Positions 5,410 to 12,463 are shown, numbered from the stretch's first letter. The stretch: 14,586 nt of DNA from JBBEDC01 sp040881505 (GCA_040881505.1 JBBEDC010000047.1:1-14586); one strand, 5' to 3'. The notes: generated by a model not told the origin, from the letters alone. Translations and numbers: made by a program.

Positions 5410-6366
5410 TTAAGTATACTCCTTTTCCTGCAATGTACGTAATTGCTGTTTCAGCTCTTCGATTGAATGTACGGCCATGAGCTGCGCTCGCATCGCGGCC
5501 GCCCCTCGAAAGTCGGAAATGTATATCTTGAGAAATTTCTTCAGAATTTCAAAGTTACGGGACATCCCCCATTCCCGCTCCCACCCTTCAATATGACGCA
5601 GGGCAACTTGCATACGGTAAGCAGCTGACGTATCACGATGATCGGGATTAAAAAGCCATAGATTTTTGAATATTCCACGCCCGACCATAACTCCATCTAC
5701 GCCGTACTGCTCAACATATCGATGAGCCTGCTCCAGGCTTTCAACATCTCCATTTCCCAGCACAACGGTTGGTTTCTTCATCACATCTCGCACCTTCACA
5801 ACTTTCTGGATTTCATCCCAGTGTGCTGGAACATTCGACATTTCAGCCACGGTGCGGCCATGCATAGTCAGGGCGGCAATATCCTGCTCTAAAAGAAACC
5901 CGGCCCATTCTTCCGTCTGAATTGTGTCATATCCCAGTCGGGTTTTAACACTTACAGGCAGATCTGCTGCCCCTTCCTTAGTGGCAGCAATGATTTCCTG
6001 CGCCAGAGAGCGGTTTTTGATCAACACCGAGCAGGAACCGCTTTTAATGATGTTTTTCTGCGGACACCCCATGTTTATATCAATCCCATCAAACCCCAGG
6101 GTAACCAGCAATTTTGCCGTTTTGTAGTAATTCTCCGGATTCGGTCCCCAAATTTGAGCGATAATAGGACGGTGGTTCTCTGTGAACCGTAATCGATGCA
6201 TGTGCTTTTCCCGTCCGGCGGAAAAAAGCGCATCACAATTAGTGAACTCGGTAAAAAAGATATCGGGGCGTCCTTCTTGAGCTACGATATCTCGAAATAC
6301 AACATCAGTAACGTCATCCATCGGCGCCAAGGCCAGAATAGGATGCGACAGTGAAGACCACGGCAT
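5410..6366 (-). CDS. dus: tRNA-dihydrouridine synthase (Dus family)
   Basis: 318 residues from ATG 6366; the frame opens at a TTG 36 bp upstream, but the barrel begins right after the ATG (HPILALAPMDDVTD). This FMN- and NADPH-dependent enzyme reduces specific uridines in tRNA D-loops. Visible landmarks: the FMN-binding start APMDDVTD (15-21), the catalytic Cys101 in INMGCPQK, Lys141 in VSVKTRLGYD, His169 in TMHGRT, GNGDV at 204-208, and phosphate-binding VMVGRGIF at 227-233. The C-terminal helical domain follows. The segment SGSCSVLI (109-116) replaces the more usual GxGSALL. No Shine-Dalgarno is visible. It follows the 601-residue gene after 56 bp on the same strand and may share its transcript. 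The exact subfamily (DusA/B/C) is not assigned. Confidence 0.95.
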   Translation of the reverse strand: MPWSSLSHPILALAPMDDVTDVVFRDIVAQEGRPDIFFTEFTNCDALFSAGREKHMHRLRFTENHRPIIAQIWGPNPENYYKTAKLLVTLGFDGIDINMGCPQKNIIKSGSCSVLIKNRSLAQEIIAATKEGAADLPVSVKTRLGYDTIQTEEWAGFLLEQDIAALTMHGRTVAEMSNVPAHWDEIQKVVKVRDVMKKPTVVLGNGDVESLEQAHRYVEQYGVDGVMVGRGIFKNLWLFNPDHRDTSAAYRMQVALRHIEGWEREWGMSRNFEILKKFLKIYISDFRGAAAMRAQLMAVHSIEELKQQLRTLQEKEYT

Positions 6367-6422
6367 GGCGTGTACTATGGCGAAAATACTCGCAATTAGC
6401 AATTATATTAAAGCCCCAACCG

Positions 6423-8228
6423 CTATGCTGCTTTTCGCAGCGGTGGCTCCTCTTGGCCCTTCTCATCAGCAGCCTGGTGTTCCTTAGAAAGTCCTGCCAA
6501 GAATTTCTCCGGCGGTTCTATCTCATCTTCAGATAGCTGACTCAAGAATTCCTTGGCCGGATCTTCGCCTTTTTTGATCTGTTCTGGCGCTACTTCTTTC
6601 CGCTTTGAGAGTTTCAAAATATCGGCAATGTATGAAGCAAACTGGTTCCACTTGCCAGTTTCCTGACTGCTTTTGCGCTTCTTTTCGGTGTATGCCACTA
6701 ATGATTCTTGAGCTTTTTCGTCTACCGTTGTTGGTTCTCCACGTAGATAATCTACAATTAATTTCAGACGAGCAAATTTACCCCAAAGCCCCTTCGCCCT
6801 GAACTCGGCCACTTTTGCGTCGGTTGTCTTACGAGTAGACTGCTCAATGGCGGTCAGTCGTTCACTCTTGATCTCAAGATATCTTGCCCGCGCCAGCCGA
6901 ATTGCCACTCGATGTTCCTCCCCCGGTTTATTCACCGCTTCAATTTCCTGTGCAAAGTGAGGTTCCAACGTTGTGCCATTTAGCTCAATCCCCGCGTAGT
7001 GAGCATTCATACATAGCGCAGATAGATCAAGGCTTTTCAAATTTGATCGACCCCCCTGGTCTGTTCGCTCTTTTATTCCGTTTTCAAGCAACGTTTTTTC
7101 TTCAGGAGTTGCCCCCTCAATTGCGCCAATATATTTCAAAAATGTGAGATATCGAGCAGTAGCGCCTGCCCCTTCATCCCTCATCGCCTCCCGCTGAGCA
7201 GCTAGTTGGCCAAACACTCTTTCTCTTTGTCTTTCAACTACTGAAAACCCTGCTCGTTTCAGATAGGCCAATTCTCGAGCTGCTTTGAACGTAGCCTCAG
7301 GCGTTTTTTCTTTAAGTAGAGCAGTAATCTCCTGCTCGGCAGCGATGATATCTTCCTTTTTTATTGCCTCACGCCCAAATACTTTCTCAATTTTCTGCGG
7401 CTCCGATTCCGAAACCGGCTTTTCTTCCGGAGTTGCGACAGGCGCCTCCGGCTGCTCTTCCGCCGGCGTAGCAGGTTCCTCAACAGTCTGTTCCTGCTCC
7501 GGCTCAGCTGGTGTTTCCACAGCAGGCGTGTCATTAGTAACAATTTCCTGAACTCGTAAATTGTGTGCCGCTTCGACAAACCACCGCTGATATATTTCTG
7601 GAACATCATCGCTTTGACTCAAGGCAGTAAACTGCTGCTCATAAGTAGAAGCATGGTTTTTTTCTTCAGGAGTAAGAATGTCATGCCGAACTTTTATAGC
7701 CTTGGCATACACGTTTACAATTTCACTCGTACGCAGGAGGCGTCTGCTCGCCTCATCTCCTTCGGTGTCCTTCCAGTCTTTACCGCCCCTAAGCGATTCA
7801 TTCATAACCTTACTTAACACCTCTATCGCTCTCAGGGTAGACGGAACCGGAGCTGCTTCCTGTTCTGAAAGAAGATCATTTAGTGACATTCCTTCTTGCA
7901 TCTGCCCTGCAACCTGAGAATATTCTTTGGCGCTCTCCTCGTCAGCAAGAAATGAGGCAATGTCTGCTGGCTGTTTTTCTCGTAACGCTTTCATCGTGTA
8001 TGACCCCACCTTTTCCCACAGGTCCGGGTATTTCTCCTTGGCAAGGCCTTGCTCCATGATAGTAGATACGGCCTCATTACGATTACGCAGTAAATCACCG
8101 TGGAACTCAGAAGCTCCCGCATCGGCCTTCTCAGTGGCGGGGTTTTCGATGACAAGCGCTTGCGGGCTTACCTCAGGCTCTGGAGCCTCAGGCGTGTTAC
8201 TAAAACCTTTATTCTCAACACCTTCCAT
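6423..8228 (-). CDS. Large soluble helical protein of unknown function
   Basis: 601 residues with no signal peptide or membrane segment. Residues about 1-40 are disordered (Pro/Glu/Ala), about 42-230 are mostly helical, about 231-280 form a Pro/Glu/Thr/Ala-rich linker (PAEPEQEQTVEEPATP and similar), about 281-540 are again helical with Arg/Lys/Glu-rich stretches suggesting coiled coils, and the tail (about 545-601) is acidic and Pro-rich. A single cysteine (CMNAHYAG) is present. No catalytic motif is visible. It has the form of a two-domain scaffold or structural protein and I recognise no family. There is no Shine-Dalgarno; an extended -10 (TGATACGAT) ends 6 nt before the ATG, so translation may be leaderless. 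It sits between the msr operon and dus. Confidence 0.85.
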   Translation of the reverse strand: MEGVENKGFSNTPEAPEPEVSPQALVIENPATEKADAGASEFHGDLLRNRNEAVSTIMEQGLAKEKYPDLWEKVGSYTMKALREKQPADIASFLADEESAKEYSQVAGQMQEGMSLNDLLSEQEAAPVPSTLRAIEVLSKVMNESLRGGKDWKDTEGDEASRRLLRTSEIVNVYAKAIKVRHDILTPEEKNHASTYEQQFTALSQSDDVPEIYQRWFVEAAHNLRVQEIVTNDTPAVETPAEPEQEQTVEEPATPAEEQPEAPVATPEEKPVSESEPQKIEKVFGREAIKKEDIIAAEQEITALLKEKTPEATFKAARELAYLKRAGFSVVERQRERVFGQLAAQREAMRDEGAGATARYLTFLKYIGAIEGATPEEKTLLENGIKERTDQGGRSNLKSLDLSALCMNAHYAGIELNGTTLEPHFAQEIEAVNKPGEEHRVAIRLARARYLEIKSERLTAIEQSTRKTTDAKVAEFRAKGLWGKFARLKLIVDYLRGEPTTVDEKAQESLVAYTEKKRKSSQETGKWNQFASYIADILKLSKRKEVAPEQIKKGEDPAKEFLSQLSEDEIEPPEKFLAGLSKEHQAADEKGQEEPPLRKAA

Positions 8229-8234
8229 TGCGTT

Positions 8235-8243
8235 ATCGTATCA
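8235..8243 (-). promoter_or_regulatory. Possible extended -10 promoter of the 601-residue gene
   Basis: TG-A-TACGAT on the minus strand ends 6 nt before ATG 8228. No good -35 is seen at 16-18 bp. The spacing matches the leaderless layout of three better promoters in this window. Confidence 0.35.
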
Positions 8244-8272
8244 CATTTCAAAACCGACAGGTGTGGATACCC

Positions 8273-8791
8273 CTACCGCACTACAGCCTTACCAAAGGGC
8301 ACAGAGAATGCTCGACACCATACCCATACCTCTGAGTAGCTGTCAGAATTAATCGTGTCAGGAATCTCGTAGTTCTGAGATCCAACATTACCTTTAAGCC
8401 GACCAATATTAGTGCTGGCGTCATACTCCCCGTTATTCCCAAAATACACGTATAGATCCGGACCATTCGTAACGGTGAAGTCTTCATCAAACCGTACGTA
8501 TCGTTTTCCATCAGCCTCAACGATCCGAGCCGTACCGGCGGCCTGATGCAATTCATCAAATCCGGTAAATGTTCCCTGGGCTAAAGTTGCAACGGCAGGC
8601 GCCGCCGCAGTTGGCGTTGCCCTGTTTGTTTGTACGTTGCTACCACCGCCTGTTGGCTGGGTAGTTGGCGCCGTTCCTGGTAATTCTTCGTTTACCTCCT
8701 TGTCATAAAACAGAGGTGCAGCCAGCCAGATACCAACCGCCACGCCTATTACCACAACAACGCCGATAATTGTTTTAGTAGCTCCACCCAT
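8273..8791 (-). CDS. Membrane-anchored DM13 domain protein
   Basis: 172 residues. An N-terminal membrane helix (about 7-28, TIIGVVVVIGVAVGIWLAAP) anchors the protein, followed by a Thr/Pro/Ala/Gly-rich stalk (about 35-68) and an exported DM13 domain (about 70-172). The domain shows the typical strands and the conserved block DLYVYFGN (112-119), LKGNVGSQNYEIP (132-144) and VWVWCRAFSVPFGKAVV (155-171), with the single conserved Cys159 proposed in the literature to take part in redox chemistry. The start is ATG 8791, 3 nt after the msrB stop, with an AAAGGAAA ribosome site inside the end of msrB. The msrA-msrB-DM13 order suggests a joint role in surface oxidative damage or electron transfer; this is inference. 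Confidence 0.88.
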   Translation of the reverse strand: MGGATKTIIGVVVVIGVAVGIWLAAPLFYDKEVNEELPGTAPTTQPTGGGSNVQTNRATPTAAAPAVATLAQGTFTGFDELHQAAGTARIVEADGKRYVRFDEDFTVTNGPDLYVYFGNNGEYDASTNIGRLKGNVGSQNYEIPDTINSDSYSEVWVWCRAFSVPFGKAVVR

Positions 8792-8794
8792 AGA

Positions 8795-9178
8795 TTAAGT
8801 TTCCTTTAAGTCTAAACAAACAGAGTTAATACAGTACCGCTTCCCTCCAGCTTCTGCCGGACCATCATCAAACATATGCCCCAAATGCGCCCCGCACTTT
8901 TTGCATAGCACCTCTGTGCGTTTCATACCATGACTTGCATCTTCGCGTAATTCAACATGTTCTAAATTCGCAGGTTCAGTAAAACTCGGCCATCCAGTAC
9001 CGGAATCAAACTTTGCATCGGAGGAGAACAGGGCGGTACCGCATACGGCGCAGTGATACATGCCATCATCGTGAGTGTTAACATACTTACCCGTAAACGG
9101 TGCCTCTGTAGCACCTTTCCGCGCTATGTTGTATAGCTCGGGCGATAGCTCTTCATCTTTTTTAGTATATTGATCCAT
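8795..9178 (-). CDS. msrB: Peptide-methionine (R)-S-oxide reductase MsrB
   Basis: 127 residues, full length for a stand-alone MsrB, which reduces the R-epimer of methionine sulfoxide in proteins using thioredoxin. Two zinc-binding CxxC pairs are present: Cys43/Cys46 (CAVCG) and Cys92/Cys95 (CKKCG). The substrate loop FDSGTGWPSF is at 58-67, GHMFDDGP at 100-107, and the catalytic Cys116 is in RYCINSVCLDL; Cys121 follows. No signal peptide is seen, so it acts in the cytoplasm. It starts 6 nt after the msrA stop and ends 3 nt before the DM13 gene, so the three form one operon. Confidence 0.97.
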   Translation of the reverse strand: MDQYTKKDEELSPELYNIARKGATEAPFTGKYVNTHDDGMYHCAVCGTALFSSDAKFDSGTGWPSFTEPANLEHVELREDASHGMKRTEVLCKKCGAHLGHMFDDGPAEAGGKRYCINSVCLDLKET

Positions 9179-9184
9179 ATGTTG

Positions 9185-9718
9185 CTACGTCTTTAAGAGC
9201 TCAACGTACTCCCTTTGAAACTTCTCCAGCTTAGGATTAATCACTACCTGACAATACGCCTGAGAAGGATTGCGTTCGTAGAATTGCTTGTGCTCTTCTT
9301 CTGCCTCATAAAACTCCTTTAGCGGCTCTACCTCCGTAACCACCGGGGCGCTGTCATCATCGATTTCAGCAATCACCGCCTCTGCCTGCTCGCGCTGCTG
9401 CTCAGTGGCGTACAAAATGATTGAACGGTACTGAGTGCCAATGTCATTGCCCTGTCTGTTCATTGTCGTCGGATCATGCGATGCAAAGAAGGCAGTTAAA
9501 AGCTGGCGATAGGTAATGATACTAAGGTCAAATTCCACCCGTATGACTTCGGCATGTCCGGTCGTGCCGGAGCATACCTGCGCATACGTAGGGTTTTTAA
9601 TAGACCCTCCCGCATACCCGGGCATTACCGATATCACGCCTTTCAATTGAGAAAAAACTGCTTCGGTACACCAGAAGCACCCGCCTCCAAATACCGCAAT
9701 TTCTGTCCGCGTAGGCAC
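9185..9718 (-). CDS. msrA: Peptide-methionine (S)-S-oxide reductase MsrA
   Basis: 177 residues, the normal length of a compact MsrA, which reduces the S-epimer of methionine sulfoxide. The active-site motif GCFWC is at 13-17 with catalytic Cys14; GYAGG (34-38), YAQVCSGTTGHAEVI (45-59) and HDPTTMNRQGNDIGTQYRS (81-99) are all conserved. Additional cysteines are Cys17, Cys49 and Cys156, candidates for resolving the sulfenic acid. The start is a GTG at 9718: an ATG two bases upstream (9720) is out of frame, and no in-frame ATG precedes the conserved region. A GGGAGGGG site lies 12 nt upstream, a little far. It is the first gene of the msrA-msrB-DM13 operon and follows a strong terminator. Confidence 0.97.
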   Translation of the reverse strand: MPTRTEIAVFGGGCFWCTEAVFSQLKGVISVMPGYAGGSIKNPTYAQVCSGTTGHAEVIRVEFDLSIITYRQLLTAFFASHDPTTMNRQGNDIGTQYRSIILYATEQQREQAEAVIAEIDDDSAPVVTEVEPLKEFYEAEEEHKQFYERNPSQAYCQVVINPKLEKFQREYVELLKT

Positions 9719-9757
9719 ATAGATACTGTACCCCTCCCTACAAATGGTTCAATAGCC

Positions 9758-9787
9758 AAAAACCGCGCTTTTTCATACGCGGTTTTT
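9758..9787 (-). terminator. Intrinsic terminator after the AHSA1 gene (possibly bidirectional)
   Basis: Perfect 10-bp arms AAAAACCGCG (9758-9767) and CGCGGTTTTT (9778-9787) enclose a 10-nt loop. On both strands a GC core is followed by TTTTT. It separates the arsR-AHSA1 operon from msrA, both on the minus strand. Confidence 0.85.
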
Positions 9788-9797
9788 GAGTCGCTAT

Positions 9798-10223
9798 TTA
9801 CCCTATATATGCTTCCAGGTTTCGAAGCGTGCTGTCCCAGCCCTGGGTATGCATCTGCACGTCCTTGTCACCAGCCAGATCTTCATGGCGCAGAGTAACC
9901 TCAGTCGTGTTCGAGTCAACTTCTGCTAACTCTACTGTTACTTTTGAATCGCTCGTATCACTGCCTTCCCATTTCCATGAGAATACAAGCTTTGAGGGCT
10001 TCTGTACTTCAATATATGTTCCTCCTACAACATGCTGTCCATCGGGACCGTCCATCACAATTCGATATGCTCCTCCAGAACGAAGATCAACTTCAGCGGT
10101 TCCTACACTCATTTGCTCTGGTGAGTACCACTTTTTGACCGCCTCCTGATCAGTCCAAGCTTGCCAAACTTTTTCGATCGGGGCTTTGATCGTGCGTTTC
10201 ACCTCCAGTGAACTATTCATCAT
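9798..10223 (-). CDS. SRPBCC/AHSA1 domain protein
   Basis: 141 residues (first ATG 10223, a second ATG directly after). The sequence shows the START-like fold of the AHSA1 group: VKRTIKAPIEKVWQAWTDQEAVKKWYSPE at 8-36, the DLRSGGAYRIVMDGPDG strand region at 46-62, KLVFSWKWEG at 78-87, TTEVTLRHEDLAGDKDVQMHTQGWDSTLRNLEAYI at the C-terminus with the amphipathic closing helix. The family binds hydrophobic ligands or Hsp90-like partners; no specific function is known. It overlaps the end of arsR by 11 nt, and its AAGGAGGTGA ribosome site lies within the last arsR codons, so translation is coupled. ArsR-AHSA1 pairs are common in bacteria; ArsR probably controls both. Confidence 0.93.
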   Translation of the reverse strand: MMNSSLEVKRTIKAPIEKVWQAWTDQEAVKKWYSPEQMSVGTAEVDLRSGGAYRIVMDGPDGQHVVGGTYIEVQKPSKLVFSWKWEGSDTSDSKVTVELAEVDSNTTEVTLRHEDLAGDKDVQMHTQGWDSTLRNLEAYIG

Positions 10224-10557
10224 TGTCCGTCACCTCCTTTTCCAAGTAGTCCTTCAACGAATCAAGCTGCTGGTTCCAGAATTTGAGATAGAATTGCATG
10301 TGCTCCATTGCAGTTTTTACAGGACGTGGATCGAACGCAATATGATATTGTCGGCCTTCTCTGCGACGCACGATTAAATGAGCCTCCTCCAGTATTTTGA
10401 GGTGTTTCGATATAGCGGGCAGGGAAACGTCATATTTTTGAGCTAGTTCGGAAACCGTATGAGAGCGACGAGCAAGCCGACGAAGCATATCCCGCCTAAT
10501 AGCGTGTTCCAGCGAACCAAACACAGCATCTAACTGCTCCTGCTTATATTTAACCAT
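10213..10557 (-). CDS. ArsR family transcriptional regulator (autorepressor of AHSA1 operon)
   Basis: 114 residues. A winged helix-turn-helix spans about 15-75: LEHAIRRDMLRRLARRSHTVSELAQ, the recognition helix in SLPAISKHLKILEEAHLI (45-62), and the wing RRREGRQYHIAF (64-75). No metal-binding cysteines are present, so it does not sense metals the way ArsR/SmtB do; it matches the ArsR subgroup that is paired with AHSA1 proteins. There is no Shine-Dalgarno. A -35/-10 pair sits just upstream of ATG 10557, and a perfect 26-bp palindrome covers the -10 box, the start codon and codons 2-5. The N-terminal residues MVKY are therefore encoded by the operator itself. Autorepression is a strong inference. 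Confidence 0.95.
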   Translation of the reverse strand: MVKYKQEQLDAVFGSLEHAIRRDMLRRLARRSHTVSELAQKYDVSLPAISKHLKILEEAHLIVRRREGRQYHIAFDPRPVKTAMEHMQFYLKFWNQQLDSLKDYLEKEVTDNDE

Positions 10558-10570
10558 ATGGTTAAATATA
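10545..10570. promoter_or_regulatory. 26-bp perfect palindromic operator over the arsR start codon
   Basis: The half-site TATATTTAACCAT (10545-10557) is followed by its exact reverse complement (10558-10570). It spans the predicted -10 box (10570-10565) and ATG 10557-10555 of arsR. Its position on the repressor's own promoter and its perfect symmetry suit a dimeric winged-helix protein. Confidence 0.85.
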
Positions 10571-10592
10571 CAGAAAGCTGGCTAGATTGCAA
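10565..10592 (-). promoter_or_regulatory. Promoter of arsR-AHSA1 operon, leaderless layout
   Basis: TTGCAA (10592-10587) and TATATT (10570-10565) are separated by 16 bp on the minus strand. The -10 ends 7 nt before ATG 10557, so the transcript probably begins at or next to the start codon. The -10 lies inside the palindromic operator. Confidence 0.7.
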
Positions 10593-10593
10593 A

Positions 10594-11040
10594 CTATTTC
10601 TTCCGAGACGCCTCGTACATAACAATGAACTGCTTTGGAGAAGTACGAGCGATGGTTTTACCGATTACATCCAATGGAAGATCCTCGACTTGCTTGAATC
10701 TGACGCAAGACTTGCCCATATCTAGTTTCTTTCCAGCAGCTGCAAATGCCTGTTCAAACTCTTTTTCCGCTTTCTTGTCTCCGTAGACATTCATTAAATA
10801 CAAGGACATATAGTTTTTCTGCGACGCCAAGGCAACGTATCCCAATGCCTGCCCGTTATATGTATCAGGATATGTTTCCAGCGGAATAACGTATCCGATC
10901 ATTCCATACTGCATCACTTCCTTATACCCCTTCGGGAGATTTTTCAGGATGACCTTGCGAACAGTCTCGATCACTTTTCTCCGTTCTGGATCGAGCTCAG
11001 CAAGGTATTCCTGAACAGTCGCAGCTTTGCTTTGAACCAT
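10594..11040 (-). CDS. DUF1801 family protein
   Basis: 148 residues with the DUF1801 pattern: TVQEYLAELDPERRKVIETVRKVILKNLPKGYKEVMQYGMIGYVIP at 8-53, LGYVALASQKNYMSLYLMNVY at 66-86, and the closing GKSCVRFKQVEDLPLDVIGKTIA at 109-131. It is a small cytoplasmic alpha/beta protein of unknown biochemical function (the YdhG-like fold). A GAGGTGAT ribosome site precedes ATG 11040. Its promoter must lie in the 46-bp gap shared with the divergent membrane-protein gene. It ends just 1 nt before the arsR promoter -35 box. Confidence 0.9.
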   Translation of the reverse strand: MVQSKAATVQEYLAELDPERRKVIETVRKVILKNLPKGYKEVMQYGMIGYVIPLETYPDTYNGQALGYVALASQKNYMSLYLMNVYGDKKAEKEFEQAFAAAGKKLDMGKSCVRFKQVEDLPLDVIGKTIARTSPKQFIVMYEASRKK

Positions 11041-11086
11041 ATATCACCTCGTTACATGTTACATATATACGATACACTGAACATGT

Positions 11087-11347
11087 ATGAAAAAACCATG
11101 GTTCAAACGAAAACTATTCGGCTGGGGCTGGTATCCGGCCTCCTGGGAAGGATGGCTGGTAACACTAACATATGCGGCACTTGTTATCTCTTTTGCCCGT
11201 ACGATTGATGAGAACTCTCCCCGACAGGAAATAGCTTTTACGTTCCTACTGCCGGTTACATTCCTTACGCTTCTTTTCATCCGCATCGCCTACCGCACAG
11301 GGGAAACACCCCAGTGGCAATGGGGCAGACGAAAAGAAGACTATTAG
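11087..11347 (+). CDS. Small membrane protein of unknown function
   Basis: 86 residues. The N-terminus MKKPWFKRKLFGWGWYPASWEGWLVTL is Trp-rich; membrane helices are at about 22-38 and about 49-68 (FTFLLPVTFLTLLFIRIAY), and the C-terminus GETPQWQWGRRKEDY is polar and Trp-rich. I have seen similar GWGW-x-P-x-[ST]WxGW proteins as uncharacterised membrane proteins in several bacteria; no function is known. No Shine-Dalgarno is visible. TACACT at 11073-11078 lies 8 nt before the ATG, perhaps a leaderless start. It is divergent from the DUF1801 gene and is followed by the 80-residue gene on the same strand. Confidence 0.75.
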   Translation: MKKPWFKRKLFGWGWYPASWEGWLVTLTYAALVISFARTIDENSPRQEIAFTFLLPVTFLTLLFIRIAYRTGETPQWQWGRRKEDY

Positions 11348-11406
11348 ATCGAGTTGAGGTATACAGAAAAGGTACTCGTGTCAGAATCCTCTATGTGGAG
11401 GGGCAG

Positions 11407-11649
11407 ATGCAACAAACCCATGAGTTCGCCTTGATCTTTTCGGAAGAAGACATCACAGAAGAGATGGAAACGAAGCTCTTTGAGGCCGGTTGTAGCGACG
11501 CTCTGCTGTGTCGCATCAACGGCCGCGTGCAACTGGAATTTGCCCGCGAAGCTTCTTCGTTCGAAGACGCAGTCAGAGCAGCCAAAGACGATGTTACTCG
11601 CAGCGGAGCAGCACTGACACTTACCAAAGTGCGTCGGCTGAGCTGTTAA
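11407..11649 (+). CDS. Small protein of unknown function
   Basis: 80 residues from ATG 11407, with GGAGG at 11397-11401 and 5-nt spacing. An earlier in-frame ATG at 11314 would overlap the membrane-protein gene and adds a basic N-terminal part of poor quality, so the internal start is preferred. The chain runs QTHEFALIFSEEDITEEMETKLFEAGCSDALL and QLEFAREASSFEDAVRAAKDDVT, a strand-helix-strand-helix pattern with an EAGCxDA motif. I recall similar small proteins of unknown role, but I cannot name a family. It follows the membrane-protein gene by 59 nt and converges on the NUDIX gene 16 bp away. Confidence 0.7.
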   Translation: MQQTHEFALIFSEEDITEEMETKLFEAGCSDALLCRINGRVQLEFAREASSFEDAVRAAKDDVTRSGAALTLTKVRRLSC

Positions 11650-11665
11650 ACCTGAGACCGAAAAG

Positions 11666-12106
11666 CTAGTGCGGCTTCTGCGACACGGAGCCGTTTTTTC
11701 TTACTTTGAATCCCTGCCGCAGATACTCCCGCATTTCATCTGACATCGGAGCAACAGACTCGACTTCCTCTCTAGTTATCCAGCGATACTCTTGGTGCTC
11801 ATCGCTTAGTGTAACGTCCGGCGATCCCACAATTTCACAGATATATGCAATCTCCACCACATGCCGCTCCTTCTTCTCATTTATATAATTCATCACAGCA
11901 TAGAATTGCGTAGCTCGCACCGTTAATCCTGCCTCCTCTTGTACTTCTCGAGCTACACCTTCCTCGGGATGCTCTCCCCAATCAAGCTTGCCACCTACCT
12001 GCTCCCAGTAGTCAGGTAGGTAGTCATCGTTCTTTGCCCGCAGTGCGATCAAGGCTTTGCCGTTATGAAAAATAAAGGCGCTGGTAGCTGCAATTTGGTG
12101 TCTCAT
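11666..12106 (-). CDS. NUDIX hydrolase
   Basis: 146 residues. A perfect Nudix box (GX5EX7REUXEEXGU) runs from Gly39 to Leu61: Gly39, Glu45, Arg53-Glu54, Glu57-Glu58, Gly60. This motif binds Mg2+ and hydrolyses a nucleoside-diphosphate-linked substrate. The chain starts with the usual first strand (RHQIAATSAFIFHNGKALIALRA) and ends with WITREEVESVAPMSDEMREYLRQGF, close to the 8-oxo-dGTPase/MutT-like hydrolases, but the substrate cannot be read from the sequence. There is no Shine-Dalgarno; a strong promoter ends 6 nt before ATG 12106, suggesting a leaderless mRNA. Its promoter overlaps the T-tract of the terminator of the upstream gene. Confidence 0.95.
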   Translation of the reverse strand: MRHQIAATSAFIFHNGKALIALRAKNDDYLPDYWEQVGGKLDWGEHPEEGVAREVQEEAGLTVRATQFYAVMNYINEKKERHVVEIAYICEIVGSPDVTLSDEHQEYRWITREEVESVAPMSDEMREYLRQGFKVRKNGSVSQKPH

Positions 12107-12112
12107 GCCAGC

Positions 12113-12140
12113 AGTATAGCTTGCTCAACTCCTTTGGCAA
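12113..12140 (-). promoter_or_regulatory. Promoter of the NUDIX gene, leaderless layout
   Basis: TTGCCA (12140-12135, 5 of 6 to consensus), a 16-bp spacer and TATACT (12118-12113, 5 of 6) lie on the minus strand; the -10 ends 6 nt before ATG 12106. Confidence 0.75.
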
Positions 12141-12166
12141 AAAGAAACCCCACGAAAATCGCGGGG
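12139..12166 (-). terminator. Intrinsic terminator after the 96-residue gene
   Basis: On the minus strand CCCCGCGA and TCGTGGGG pair (12166-12148) around a TTT loop, with one G-U pair, and are followed by TTTCTTTTT (12147-12139). The T-tract overlaps the -35 region of the NUDIX promoter, and the stem begins 7 bp after the stop at 12173. Confidence 0.85.
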
Positions 12167-12172
12167 TGGAGC

Positions 12173-12463
12173 TTATGGCTGTTGGACGAGCTGTTGAGCC
12201 ACTGGCGTGGGAACAGCAAACAGGGTAACCACCTGATGAGTCCCTGCGTGCTCGCCGCGCTCCAGCCGCTCGAGATCTTCTTGGATGTTCACCACTGGAA
12301 GGCTCTCGCTTCCGGTCAACCGGCAAGTGACCAAAGCCACCAGCACCTCGCGTGGCAACAGACGCTCGTACATCTGATCAAACGTTTTCTGGCGCTCGAT
12401 CAACCTTCCGCCCAAATCCAGAATGGACTCCTGAGTGAACGAGAGATACAGCTCCTTGTACAT
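12173..12463 (-). CDS. Hypothetical protein, GC-rich gene
   Basis: 96 residues from ATG 12463, with an AAGGGAG ribosome site about 8 nt upstream and a clear terminator after the stop, so it is a real gene. The N-terminal half is helical (SFTQESILDLGGRLIERQKTFDQMYERLL), then a strand-like stretch VLVALVTCRLTG, then NIQEDLERLERGEHAGTHQVVTLFAVPTPVAQQLVQQP. One cysteine, no membrane segment or signal peptide. I do not recognise it. Base composition looks more GC-rich than neighbours. It lies 63 bp downstream of the nuclease gene on the same strand and could be co-transcribed with it. Confidence 0.75.
   Translation of the reverse strand: MYKELYLSFTQESILDLGGRLIERQKTFDQMYERLLPREVLVALVTCRLTGSESLPVVNIQEDLERLERGEHAGTHQVVTLFAVPTPVAQQLVQQP

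Noticed and set aside
7361..7609. Arg/Ser/Leu-rich 82-codon frame on the minus strand
   Set aside because: It is an out-of-frame reading of the Pro/Glu linker of the 601-residue gene.
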